From positions 10,949,087-11,013,086 of the forward strand of contig CM073591.1 in assembly GCA_037074705.1 (NCBI GenBank): a stretch of 64,000 nucleotides of DNA. Reading direction: 5' to 3'. Source of the stretch: Zhengitettix transpicula (taxonomy: Eukaryota; Arthropoda; Insecta; Orthoptera; Tetrigidae). Below are positions 54,641 through 64,000 of this stretch, piece by piece. Numbering within the stretch: position 1 is the first letter of the stretch; each line of letters opens with the position of its first letter. A program made the position numbers and the translations under genes. The notes below the pieces were generated by a model. It had not been told where the DNA came from and did no database searches. It saw only the letters and a list, made by a program, of their open reading frames with translations.

Positions 54641-55895
54641 ACAGTTGTGATTCTCCAACCCTGGCCAGGAGCTATCCCGTTTACTGTAAAGTCTTTCAAG
54701 GGGCATAAACCAAGGAAAAAGGCTTCCAATACTTCTTTTTTTTTCTTAAAAAAAAATCTTTTAATCTCTGTAATGTTTTAGCCGTGACTTGGAAGCTGAT
54801 GACTGCAGCAACGGGGCTGCCTTTTACGTGTTTAAAAATCGAGCTCTTCTGAATTGTTTGTGAATAGGAGGCTGTGAGGTCAACTTTAGTTTCGCGAAGT
54901 GTGTGTGTGTGTGTGTGTGTGTGTGTAGCCACTTTGGCCTGCCGTCACGCAGACTGTAGAGGAAAAGAGAGGGCAGCGTTGACGAGGGCGACAATCGTGC
55001 GCTAATGGGTGGCAAAGAAGCGACATTTAGAGGGCCAGCAGCAGCAGCGCCGGGCCGGGGCCGCAGATGGCAGCAGGACGACCCGCGGCGATCCCCGGGC
55101 TGATTGAATTGCTAATGGCGGACCGACGGTGTTGACTCGGGTCCCTGGGGCCGCCAATTAGGCCACTCGTTACCAGCGGCGGCGGCGGCGGCGGCGTTAA
55201 AACTTAACTTCCGACGAGTCTGTACGTGTCTCTCCCACCAGGGAAAACAACACCACCACGGCGCTCCCTAACCTGCAAACAGCAACCTCACACACACACA
55301 CACACACAGAGTCTTCACTCCGCAATCCATATACAGTATCAGTGACGTCATCAGCTAAGCAACGTATCCACATTTAAATCTCGTTCATGAAGCACAAAAC
55401 ACACACACGACACTCTCCTAGTCTCAGTGTACACGTGACAACGTGCAGCCAGCCAATCAGAATTCACCACTGATGTTGTTTAACGACACCCAGAGACAGC
55501 TGCAGCAGCACTCGAGGCTTGATCTCTGGGCGACTGCTGGTCAAGAACTAGGCTCGACGTGACGTCATCTCTGACGTCATCAGTCATGGCGGACGTGTTT
55601 ATACGTACAGCGGGCATAAGAGAATTACTAACAAACGTTGTCCGCACACAAACAGATCAATTATTTTAATACTTAATAATAATAATAATATCCGGACATG
55701 GAAACATAAATTCCAACCACTTATCTTTAATAAAGTCTCCTCGGTCCTTTTATCGTAATTTAATCAACAAACAGACCATTTTATTTTTCTCCAACGAACA
55801 TGTCGAGGTTAAAGGACATCCATAAAAGTCTTCACTCGTCGTCCATGTTTGAATTTAGATTCCTCTCCAGCAGCCAACAGTACACCAGAGGTCAG
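54641..55895. other. Non-repetitive stretch with GC-rich island
   Basis: A (GT)n run at 54899-54926 and a (CA)n run near 55288-55308 bracket a GC-rich island (55020-55200) with GATTGAATTGCTAATGGCGG, GCCAATTAGGCC and a (GGC)n run. TGACGTCA occurs near 55343, 55561 and 55574. No splice-supported frame. Confidence 0.4.
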
Positions 55896-56098
55896 CGAGG
55901 GTTTTTAGGGATTGTCCTGCATGACTTTTAGGCAAATGCCGGGTAAGATCCTTAAACCATAGCCCGGGGGCCCTAGTTAACCATTGGCTACCTTCCTCTA
56001 CCTTTCCGCATCCCCCCTTTCAAATCCCTTCCTATGCTATTAAAGGGGAGTTGCCACTATGTGGATTACCCTCATGTTGCCTGTTACCCTAAAAAAAA
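55896..56098 (+). mobile_element. SINE family copy 5, 3' end only
   Basis: About 200 bp: GGCAAATGCCGGGTAAGATC to CCTGTTACCCTAAAAAAAA. Confidence 0.8.
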
Positions 56099-56424
56099 TC
56101 TCCAATACCTCTTACAATATAATCTATGTTGATGCTATATAATTAAATTTTAATTAAAAAAAAAAATGGAAAATGATAAAAACCCGTGTTGCACGACGAA
56201 GATAATTTCTCGATCAGAGATATTGCACTTAGCAGACTGTCATCGTCTTTGATTCCTGTCGATTGCCGCCCTTTAATGAGAATACAACAAGTAATTTACA
56301 CTTTTTTAAAAAAAAAACTTGTGAGTCGCTGGATAATGTCCACGACACATTTGGGGATATTTTTTTTTGTGATGTAGAAGGAATTGGCTGACATTGCGTT
56401 GATGTGGGACGAAGAAACGGAAGG
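56099..56424. other. Unannotated stretch
   Basis: No recognised feature. Confidence 0.25.
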
Positions 56425-57500
56425 ACACGTAAATTTGTAGCTCTTTTCCAGTTTTTCGCTAATAGAAAAATAATGACGCGTTCTAGTGAAAATAATGTGT
56501 AGTGATAAATTGTAGAGGATAAAATTCTGCATGTGATGGTGGACTCGAGGACGGAATTAGGTCAAAGAAAGTGGGAGAAATCCTGCGTCAAAGTTACGAC
56601 ATTTTCTAAGAGAATGCAGCTTGTCGTATTTCTCGTGCTGATATCTGCAAAATGGCCGCCAGTGACGTCATTAGTCACGGAGTAAAGGTCGTGGAGGATT
56701 TAATTCTCTTTCCAACGCATGATCTGGTTTTTAAAAAATCCAATGAGAATGGCCGCAAATACACGCATGTTGCTGTCTGCACACACGGGGCTGATGTCAT
56801 GGCGCTGAGTGACGTCACTTGTCTGTGTGGCAGAGAATATTAACATGTCTAAGAGTATCGTTGTTCTAAGAGGGGAGGTAAGACTCCAGCGTTGCAAAGA
56901 GCATCTATATTCTTTTCCAAGGAATAAATATAGTAAAATTACCCCGGAATCAATTTCTCAGCCTGATTGCTATTCTTTGTTGGATATAGAAGAATATAGA
57001 TTCTCTTTGCATCGCTAGACTCTTTCTTCCCCTCTTAGAAACAACGATACTCTTAGACATGTTAATATTCTCTGCCACACAGACAAGTTTCCCCCGTGAC
57101 GTCACTCAGCGCCATGACATCATCAGCCCCGTGTGTGCAGACAGCAACATGCGTTTATTTGCGGCCATTTTGAACGAATTTTGTTAAAAACCAGATCATG
57201 CATTGGAAAGAGAATTAAATTCTCTACAACATTTATTTCATGACAAATTACGTCACTGGCGGCCATTTTGGAGATATCAGCACTGGAAATACGACAAGCT
57301 GCGTTCTCTTAAGAAATGCCGTAACTTTGACGCAGGATTTCTCGCAATTTCTTGAACCTAATTTCGCCTGCGAGTCCACCATCACATGCAGAATTTCATC
57401 CTCTACAATTTATCACGGAACATTATTTTCACTAGAACGCCTCATTCTTTTGCTATTAGCGAAAAACTGAAATGGTGTGCACAATTTCGTGGGTTTTTAG
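56425..57500. mobile_element. Large foldback element, ~500-bp arms
   Basis: The left arm 56425-56925 (GCTAATAGAAAAATAATGAC ... GTAGAGGATAAAATTCTGCATG ... AACATGTCTAAGAGTATCG) is the reverse complement of 57010-57500. About 85 bp of unique loop separate them. The arms share CAAAATGGCCGCCAGTGACG and TGACGTCACTTGTCTGTGTG. No coding capacity. A solo copy of one arm lies at 60290-60925, so the arm is the mobile or repeated unit. Confidence 0.85.
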
Positions 57501-58197
57501 GCTCAAAAAAATTTTTTTCCCCAGAGGCCTTTCACTTGGGGGGTTTTACACTAATGGCGACGACATGTACAAGTTGGGGGAAAAAATTAAATACCCGTCC
57601 TTTTGCTCGGCATGACGTATATATAAAGTGGCTACTGGGCTCACAGTGAGAAACAGCAACGTCGCTATTTCCCCCTCCCCCCCAAAAAAAACATTTAAAT
57701 GGAAAATAAACCACACGGAGACAAAACAAAATTATGGACCTTGTCCGAGTCGTTCATATTTAAAAAAATCTTTTCTTCACCCCGTTAACGAATAAACCAA
57801 TTAAAACCCTGGAGATTGTGACGTCACTTGAACAACTGTTGTGGCGACTATTCTCTGTTATTTCCCCCCCCCCTCCCCTCCTCCTGTATGAAGACAGCCG
57901 TCGACCAGAGATGCTCGTGACGAATGGACGGAAGCCACGTCGCAGGCAGAGAGAGAAATCGGCTGTCACACTCGGGAACGTCGTCGGCCATTATTATTAA
58001 TCGCCGCCATCTTCCAACATTTCCTCCTCCTCGTTTTGGACTTCCGCATCGTATCGAGAGCCTTTGACACCTTGCGCTATTGTTGAACGGACATGTTTTT
58101 TTTCTTTCTCTCTTTCTCTCTCTTTACCTTTCTTCATTCATCCACTCGTCCTTCACTAGTCGCTGCTTATCACGGCGTATATTCTCTCTGCTTGCAG
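57501..58197. other. Unannotated stretch
   Basis: C runs at 57670 and 57866, TGACGTCA near 57820 and a long pyrimidine tract at 58098-58195. Nothing else is recognised. Confidence 0.35.
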
Positions 58198-58254
58198 TTG
58201 ACGAGATGAAAGTCTCTGTTTTGTATGAAACACCCGTGCAGGGGCCTCAAAATA
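58198..58254 (+). CDS. Weak exon candidate cut by a SINE
   Basis: A long pyrimidine tract and TCTCTCTGCTTGCAG precede an in-frame VDEMKVSVLYETPVQGPQNS. The SINE poly-A(T) tail begins directly after it, so any donor site is lost or never existed. The splice acceptor looks good, but 57 bases are too few to prove coding. Confidence 0.2.
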
Positions 58255-58256
58255 GT

Positions 58257-58789
58257 GTTTTTTAGGGCAACAGGCTACATGAGGGTAATCCACATGGTGG
58301 CAACTCCCCTTTAATAGCATAGGAAGGGATCTGAAAGGGGGGATGCAGAAGGGTAGAGGAAGGTAGCCAAGGGTTAAGTAGGGGGCCCTCCGGGCTATAT
58401 GTTAAGGATCCTACCCGGCATTCGCCTAAAAGTAATGCAGGGAAAACCCTAGAAAAACCTGCATCAGGTAGGCTGGTTATTTGGTACTTGTCCCACGCCC
58501 TTCCCTGGATGGAGGCAGTAAGGGGTTTGCTGTGGGGACACAGCATTCCCTTCTCCGTGCCTCGACCAGTTTAGGAGGCAGCTGGTCGACTGTTCCAATG
58601 GGAACAACGGACAACTCTTTGCGTATACCCCAAGGTCTGCGACGCCGGAACATGCAACCTCTCAAAAACAGGCCTCTGCTGGTGGGAACCTTAGTTCAAA
58701 AAACTAAAGAGATGTGAAGGCATCCCCAAAGGTAGCCTCCTCCAGAGCTCGCTGGGAACGTTCACCTGCGAGAGAATTCTCTCGCAGGC
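58257..58789 (-). mobile_element. SINE family copy 6, near full length
   Basis: On the minus strand: 5' end GCCTGCGAGAGAATTCTCTC, core GGCGAATGCCGGGTAGGATC, 3' end CCTGTTGCCCTAAAAAA. About 530 bp. The 5' end is a perfect GCCTGCGAGAGAATTCTCTC plus GCAGG palindrome. Confidence 0.85.
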
Positions 58790-58848
58790 TTGCCTCTTGT
58801 ATTGTGTGCCTCTAAATGTTGTCAGCTTAATAGCATGTTAACTAAGGA

Positions 58849-58938
58849 AGCCTGTGAGAGAATTCCCCCGCAGGTGAAGCACCGCACGACAGCTCTGGAG
58901 GGGGCTGCCTTTTCCTCTCTCTGAACTAAGGTCCCCCA
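58849..58938 (+). mobile_element. SINE family copy 7, 5' head only
   Basis: GCCTGTGAGAGAATTCCCCC, GCAGG and then CTGAACTAAGGTCCCCCA match the first 90 bp of the family. It lies head-to-head with copy 6 about 60 bp away. Confidence 0.75.
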
Positions 58939-59669
58939 CAATCCAAGGGAAAAATTTTACTCTTTCAGAGAATAAATGCAGTAATGGTGTTGTTCATCAA
59001 GCACGATATAATTTACGGGATTCACAGTCTTAGCCTATTGCAAGAAAGTCCACTGTCGCTAGAAGCGCGGCATTAGTTGGGAGGGTCGCTACGAGCACGG
59101 CCGCTACGAGCACGGAACGAGGATTGTTATATTTTCGGGAAAGAGCTTGCTCCGTACAAGTTTAGTGTCATTGCGTTAATAAGCTCCACAGCTTGGAAAC
59201 GCCGGGCCTCAGCGTAAGGGTCGTGCTCACCCTGGCCTTGCCCCGCTCGTCGCTCCAAACCCTTGTGCGTGAGAGACGTTCCACACGCAGAGGAGCGTGA
59301 GAACAGGTATTTGTTTTGACTGTTGGTAGAGCCTCGTCGGCCCGGGCGGCGGTAGGTCTCCAGAAGACACTGCGGCTAACGAGCGGACAGCGACGGATGG
59401 TCGCCATCACTCACCTCCCACTCTACTTCACAGCTGATTTATGTGAATCAATGTTTAAGGTCACCTTCGCCACGCATAAAGCACGGGGATTAAAGCCTTC
59501 ACGTAAATATTGGGCTGGTGCCCCTGGAGGTGCCACCTGGAGGACCCTCAGAGGTTCCTCAGTATCGGAGAAGTTTTTTTTCCTAGTTTCTAATGTGAAC
59601 AGGCCTCTAGGTGTCTATGAAGTCTATCTAAATAACATAACGCTACTGTCAGTATCACAAAGATAACAT
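58939..59669. other. Non-repetitive stretch, unassigned open frame
   Basis: Short repeats CGCTACGAGCACGG occur at about 59088 and 59102. A 116-codon plus-strand frame (59316-59666) has basic, protein-like composition but no recognised domain, and its start lacks support. It is left as unassigned. Confidence 0.3.
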
Positions 59670-59870
59670 TTTATTTACATAACTATCCAGCGTTGCCAAG
59701 ATTGTCATAATTGAACTCAGCGACATCCATAACCCCGGATTCGACTCCAATGTCGGTTGTTTTTGCATTATTATTTTTATATGTAACACACCAGCCACCC
59801 TCACCCCTAATGATGTTCCCCTCCGCTGCCAAAACGGGTTGACATTATACACATACATCATCGGGAGAAA
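59670..59870 (-). repeat. Single unit of the GGATGTCGCTGAG repeat
   Basis: On the minus strand: ACATTGGAGTCGAATCCGGG, GTTATGGATGTCGCTGAGTT. Same family as 46.5, 51.4 and 61.6 kb. Confidence 0.75.
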
Positions 59871-59935
59871 TACGAGGGTGGTCTGAAAAGTTTCCGACCT
59901 CAACGTGAAGATGGCAGCACTAGTAACTAGGAGAT
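59871..59935 (+). mobile_element. Solo mariner end
   Basis: TACGAGGGTGGTCTGAAAAG and TTTCCGACCTCAACGTGAAG, ATGGCAGCACTAGTAA. The last part equals the subterminal sequence of the right end of the 20.7-kb mariner, so this is the same family. No transposase follows. Confidence 0.75.
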
Positions 59936-60289
59936 CCATAGTTGTGTTATTAACTCGACACTGGTCACAGGTGCGGCGCAAGGACTGACTGGGGCCCTGG
60001 GAACGAGGCGCGACCGCCCCCCGCCGCGAGGCGCGTGTCCTGCTGATCCTCCGCCGCGGCAGCCATGATGCGATTTCACGCGACGCCGGACTCTGACGCA
60101 AACCTTGTTGCATCTTTTCCCCCAGGCGGCACCAATTATTCTCACATACATTTTCCCACACTCAACTGACTGACCTCAGTAAAAAGAAAGTTACCCTAAA
60201 TCCCTGCGCTGCTCACGTTTGTATTATCTTTGCCTTGCACCCGACTCGCCCTTCCCACGTCGCAACGGACAGTTGCTGCCAAATAATAA
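59936..60289. other. Unannotated GC-rich stretch
   Basis: No recognised feature. Confidence 0.25.
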
Positions 60290-60925
60290 AAACCCTCATA
60301 AGCCAGGAGCTACGTCCACGAGCTAATGGTCGGCTATTTTATCCCCCCCCCCCCCCGAACTTGTACATGTTAGCGAAAACCCCCAAGGCCCTGAAAATCC
60401 ACGAAATTTTGCACCACTTTTCGGTTTTTCGCTAATTGCAAAAGAATGACGCGTTCTATTGAAAATAATGTTCAGTGATGAATTGTAGAGGATGAAATTC
60501 TGCATGTGATGGTGGACCCGATGATGAAATTAGGTCCAAGGAACTGGGAGAAATTCTGCGTCAAAGTCACGACATTTCCTAAGAGAATGCAGCTTGTCGT
60601 GTTTTTAGTGCTGATATCTCCAAAATGGCCGCCAGTGACGTCATTAGTCACGGAGTAAAGGTCGTGGAGAATTTAATTCTCTTTCCAACGCATGATCTGG
60701 TTTTTAACAAACTTCGTTCAAAATGGCGGCAAATACACGCATGTTGCTGTCTGCACACACGGGGCTGACGTCATGGCGCTGAGTGACGTCACTTGTCTGT
60801 GTGGCAGAGAATATTAACATGTCTAAGAGTATCGTTGTTCTAAGAGGGGAAGAAAGAGTCCAGCGTTTCAAAGAGTCTCTATATTCTTTTCCACGGAAGA
60901 AAGAATAGCAAAAGAGCAGGGACTC
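60290..60925 (+). mobile_element. Solo arm of the 56.4-kb foldback element
   Basis: GCTAATTGCAAAAGAATGAC, AATTGTAGAGGATGAAATTC, CAAAATGGCCGCCAGTGACG and AACATGTCTAAGAGTATCG follow in the order of the left arm, with some divergence. It extends about 100 bp further upstream (GAACTTGTACATGTTAGCG), matching the outer edge of the right arm near 57565. Confidence 0.85.
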
Positions 60926-61002
60926 AAGTCCCCCAGTTCTCATTTTGTAAACCAACGTAACAGACCTGGGATTAATACAACGTAAGGCTTTCGGCAAATA
61001 TA

Positions 61003-61022
61003 TATATATATATATATATATA
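61003..61022. repeat. (TA)n microsatellite
   Basis: A short TA run; flanks to 61135 show nothing. Confidence 0.8.
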
Positions 61023-61139
61023 TTTACATGAACCGAAAGGGGTTCAAATTATACACAAACAACGTCACTAGAAATACTTTTAATCTAATTAAACCTTACA
61101 AATAGTTGAATAAGAAAGATAGCCAAATACAGACAGAAA

Positions 61140-61565
61140 AAAAGGTAATATAAATACCACAAAACGTTTACGGGATTCTTGTTCCTTCCGTCAGGTGCTA
61201 AGAAGAAGAATTCCAGACACATTTCAGAGATGCTTCACATTAAATCAAACAACACAGCTATTCAATAATTGCTACGATCCCTTATTATTACGCTGAACCT
61301 TCAGTTTTCCCATTTGTCGTTGCTCCTTCTTTGTTATGCAACCCCTTCGACTCTCCCATTCTCGTTACGTTTATCGTCGCTTTCGAGTGTTTGTCAACTG
61401 ACCAGTGCAGTTGTGTCGCTCTAGACTCTTCTTCACACCTGACGAAAGGGGGCTACGATCCCAGAAAAGTTTCTGTGGGGTTATTTATATTACCCGGTCT
61501 ATTTGTCTGTATTGGCTGTCTTGCTTATTCATTATTTTCAAGCAGACAACCATTTTTATTATCTT
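61140..61565. mobile_element. Penelope-like 3' tail with divergent hammerhead-like pair
   Basis: The plus strand carries CACATTAAATCAAACAACAC and ATTACGCTGAACCTTC (shared with 28.0 and 48.9 kb), then GCAGTTGTGTCGCTCTAGAC and CACCTGACGAAAGG...CCCAGAAAAGTTTCTGTGG. At the left edge (61158-61202) a minus-strand copy reads AGCACCTGACGGAAGG...CGTAAACGTTTTG. The two motifs diverge around the tail. Both are worn: one has GAAAAG in place of GAAACG, the other TAAACG. Confidence 0.6.
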
Positions 61566-61639
61566 AAAAAAAATTTATTCGACGTAAATATCATCCGTTA
61601 ATTATTTTTTAAATGTTCCACTTCCGTGCAACCCCCGTC

Positions 61640-62735
61640 CCTGTGTGTTAAACGGCAAGTTAAACGTCACAATTAGACTCAGCGACATCCATAGCCATGG
61701 ATTCGACTCCAATCACGCTTTTTCTTTTTTTTTATATATCACCCAATCATTCCCACCCGCCCTAAGGGTGCTAACGTCTTACGTGAAAAAGGGGGTGAAA
61801 ATTATAACACATAAAACATTGGTAGAAATACAATCAAAAAATGTAATTAACCCTGAAAAACATTTATCCGACGATTATATCGGCCGTGTTTAACATGTTG
61901 GAAAATTTTCACCCCCCCGTGCAGCCTCACTTCTGAGGGTTAAACGGATAGTTGAATGTCGTCATTAAACTCAGCGACATACACAGCCCTGGATTTGACT
62001 CCAATCTCGGTTGTATTAACGTTATTTCCAAATTTAACGCCGCTACACCCTTAAGGGTGCTCCTTTCCAATGCCGTAAGGGGTTGAAATTTCATCTGTAG
62101 AAACACACACTCAATCTCTTTGACCCCTAAGAATATTTTTGCGACTTTAACATCGGCCGTTTAACATGTTGGAAAATTTTCACCCCCCGTCCAGCCTCAC
62201 CTCTGAGGGTTAAACGGATGGTTGAATGTTGTAATTAAACTCAGCGACATACACATCCCTGTGTTTGACTCCAATCTCGGTTGTATTCACGTTATTTTCA
62301 AATTTAACGCCGCTTCAACCCTTAAGGGTGCTCCTTTCCAATGCCGTAAGGGGTTGAAATAACATCTGTAGAAACACACACTCAATATCTTTGACCCCTA
62401 AAAATATTTTTGCGACTTTAATATCGGCCGGTGGACATGTTGGAAAATTTTCACCCCCGTCCAGCCTCACCTCTGGGGATTTAACGGACAGTTAAATGTC
62501 ACAATTAAACTCAGCGACATAAACAACCCTGGATTTGACTCCAATCTCGGTTGTATTCACGTTATTTCCAAATTTAACGCCGCTTCCACCCTTAAGGGTG
62601 CTCCTTTCCAATGCCGTAAGGGGTTGAAATTACATTCAGAAAACATCTGTAGAGACACTCTCAAATCTCTTTGACCCTCCCCCCCCCCTAATCACATTTT
62701 TTGCGACTTTAATATCGACCGTTTGATCATGTTTT
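61640..62735 (-). repeat. ~270-bp tandem array, four copies
   Basis: ACTCAGCGACAT starts at 61677, 61969, 62239 and 62509 (292, 270 and 270 bp apart). Each unit has ATTTGACTCCAATCTCGGTT, CTTAAGGGTGCTCCTTTCCA and CATGTTGGAAAATTTTCACC. It is the ordered, tandem form of the family found dispersed at 46.5, 51.4 and 59.7 kb. Confidence 0.9.
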
Positions 62736-62739
62736 GAAA

Positions 62740-62900
62740 CTTTCCACCCCCTGGCACCTGGGGACAAGGATCACAGAAACGTTGTTATTGGTTTTTTTTT
62801 GTCTGTATTGGCCATCTTTCTAATTCATTATTTTCAAGCAGACGACCATTTTTCTTATCTTAAAAAATATTTATTCGTCGTAAATAATATCATCCCTTAA
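62740..62900 (+). mobile_element. Penelope-like tail, worn hammerhead-like motif
   Basis: GGCACCTGGGGACAAGGATC, ACAGAAACGTTGTTATTGG, then TTTTTTTGTCTGTATTGGCC and AATTCATTATTTTCAAGCAG as in 61510-61550. Box 1 is largely lost. Confidence 0.5.
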
Positions 62901-63479
62901 TTATTTTTAATTGCTCCACTTCCGCGTCCAACCTTCGCCCCTGCGTGTGTCAGACGTGGATCACCCCCCCGACAGTGTTTGTTTCGTGGTCAGCGCGAGG
63001 AACACGTTTACGAAATTTTAGTGTAATTTTCTCCACGGGTGCAGATTTGTATAGGGAAGACACACACGCATACATACTAACATACAAACAAACAAACCCT
63101 CTTGTTTTATTTACTAGAGTAGGTGAATGTAAGATTAAAAACGTTCGTACATAGAGTGAGATATATCTACACGGTCGGTAACTTCATGACGTATATATAT
63201 ATATATATTAAGTATGACTAGGTTCTTTGATCCCGGAAGATATTCCGACGCCTCACGCCTGGCGCTCGACCGTGCACTGTACGACGACGACGACGCCGAC
63301 GCCCTCAGCGGGGGGAACTTTCCTTCCAAACAGGCGCCTCTGATTAGGGCCGGCAGAGCTTCAACCCCTTTCCTCCCCCCTTGCAATCTTCAACGAGCCG
63401 GTAATAACCGCAAACGACGACGACGACGACGATCTTGATTCACCCTCGCCAGCGATGCCTCAAATAATCATCACACAAT

Positions 63480-63510
<31 letters not shown>

Positions 63511-63740
63511 CCTCCGGGTTAAATTATTACCCTTCACCGGCCTCAACACTAAAAAATTATTTTGTCTAATAATTAATTTGCTTGCATTAATCTTGTTAGC
63601 GTCAAGTTGCGATCGGACTGAGAAACGCTGTGGACTACACAACATGGCGGAGTAAATTTAAAAGAAAGCAGATATTTGTAACCGTGACATTGTTAATGTA
63701 TATCAATAAAGGGAAAATCTTTAAAAAAAATTTCAACACA
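62901..63740. other. Non-repetitive stretch, GC-rich island and (GT)n
   Basis: (TA)n near 63193-63208, (GAC)n near 63281-63298 and 63413-63430, and (GT)n at 63483-63510. The island 63230-63450 has frames on both strands without splice support. Confidence 0.35.
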
Positions 63741-63812
63741 AAATGTAAATTATTTGTGGGTCGACAAAATCGTCAAAAGTGTTACATAGGACGAACTAAA
63801 CGTTCTCGTTGA
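63741..63812 (+). pseudogene. Penelope-like GIY-YIG scar
   Basis: The plus strand reads KCKLFVGRQNRQKCYIGRTK and RSR before a stop. The cysteine entry is altered; the YIG block is intact. Similarity ends at the stop. Confidence 0.6.
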
Positions 63813-63949
63813 CAAACTAGCTTGAAATAAAATAAAAATTGGTCACAATGTACATTAGGAGGAAACAACGAATTTGATTCAGTTTTTTTACTATAATTAA
63901 ATTAATTAATTAAGCAATTTAAGACACGACACTTTTACATTTATTTATA

Positions 63950-64000
63950 TTATGAAGACGTTCCGATAACCTTGTTGTAACTTCTTCAGGTATTTTTTAA
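63950..64000 (-). ncRNA. Worn hammerhead-like motif at window end
   Basis: The minus strand reads ATACCTGAAGAAGTTACAAC, AAGGTTATCGGAACGTCTTC. CTGAAGA and GUC are kept, GAAAC is GGAAC. The element may continue beyond the window. Confidence 0.35.

Noticed and set aside
59316..59666. Open frame of 116 codons, non-repetitive
   Set aside because: Composition is protein-like, but there is no homologue I recognise, no supported start and no splice sites; left unassigned.

Overview
The window is eukaryotic, almost certainly an invertebrate metazoan and probably an arthropod. The evidence is a decayed Tc1/mariner element of the arthropod-rich mariner type, a LINE tail ending in an RNase-like, tryptophan-rich block, many scars of Penelope-like retroelements (GIY-YIG motif), and a poly-A-tailed SINE whose core (around GGCGAATGCCGGG) resembles a SINE core I associate with insects. 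The species cannot be named from sequence alone. No complete protein-coding gene was found. One short stretch (47933-48077, +) looks like a genuine internal exon, with good splice signals on both sides, so the window may lie in introns or in a gene desert.

By my own boundaries about a third of the 64 kb is tandem array. In order: 61-bp array (1.45-2.05 kb), 30-bp (2.4), ~255-bp with a nested 134-bp array (5.9-8.5), AT-rich array with a 156-bp higher-order unit (9.7-11.6) and its inverted counterpart (14.7-15.5) around a 155-bp array (12.7-13.8), a ~280-bp dimeric array (17.4-18.6), 38-bp (22.7-23.5), 54-bp polypyrimidine (25.2-26.1 and 27.1-28.0, inverted at 29.3-31.3), 108-bp (32.9-34.6), 34-bp (39.3-40.5), AT-rich (42.5-43.6), 29-bp (45.4-45.7), 90-bp with a 271-bp higher-order unit (49.4-51.1), 102-bp (52.6-54.6) and ~270-bp (61.6-62.7). 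Long open frames in these arrays come from low stop-codon content and are not genes.

Between the arrays lie mobile-element remains: seven copies of one SINE family, a mariner relic and a solo mariner end, a LINE tail and an RT motif, seven GIY-YIG scars of Penelope-like elements, and several inverted-repeat (foldback) elements at 1.4-2.1, 39.3-40.6, 41.8-42.5, 48.3-48.6 and 56.4-57.5 kb, the last with a solo arm at 60.3-60.9 kb. GC-rich, non-repetitive islands (12.2, 24, 26.4, 28.8, 32, 35.8, 44, 55 and 63.3 kb) are the best candidates for host regulatory sequence.

The most interesting theme is a set of about twenty hammerhead-ribozyme-like motifs (CTGANGA, a short stem-loop, GAAACGTT or GAAACGTC). 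They occur in the 61-bp array, in Penelope-like 3' tails, and repeatedly as divergent inverted pairs. Penelope-like elements are known to carry hammerhead ribozymes, so the family link is established knowledge. The paired arrangement, the amplified array between inverted ends, and one extra nucleotide between the CTGANGA box and stem II are what I would check first.
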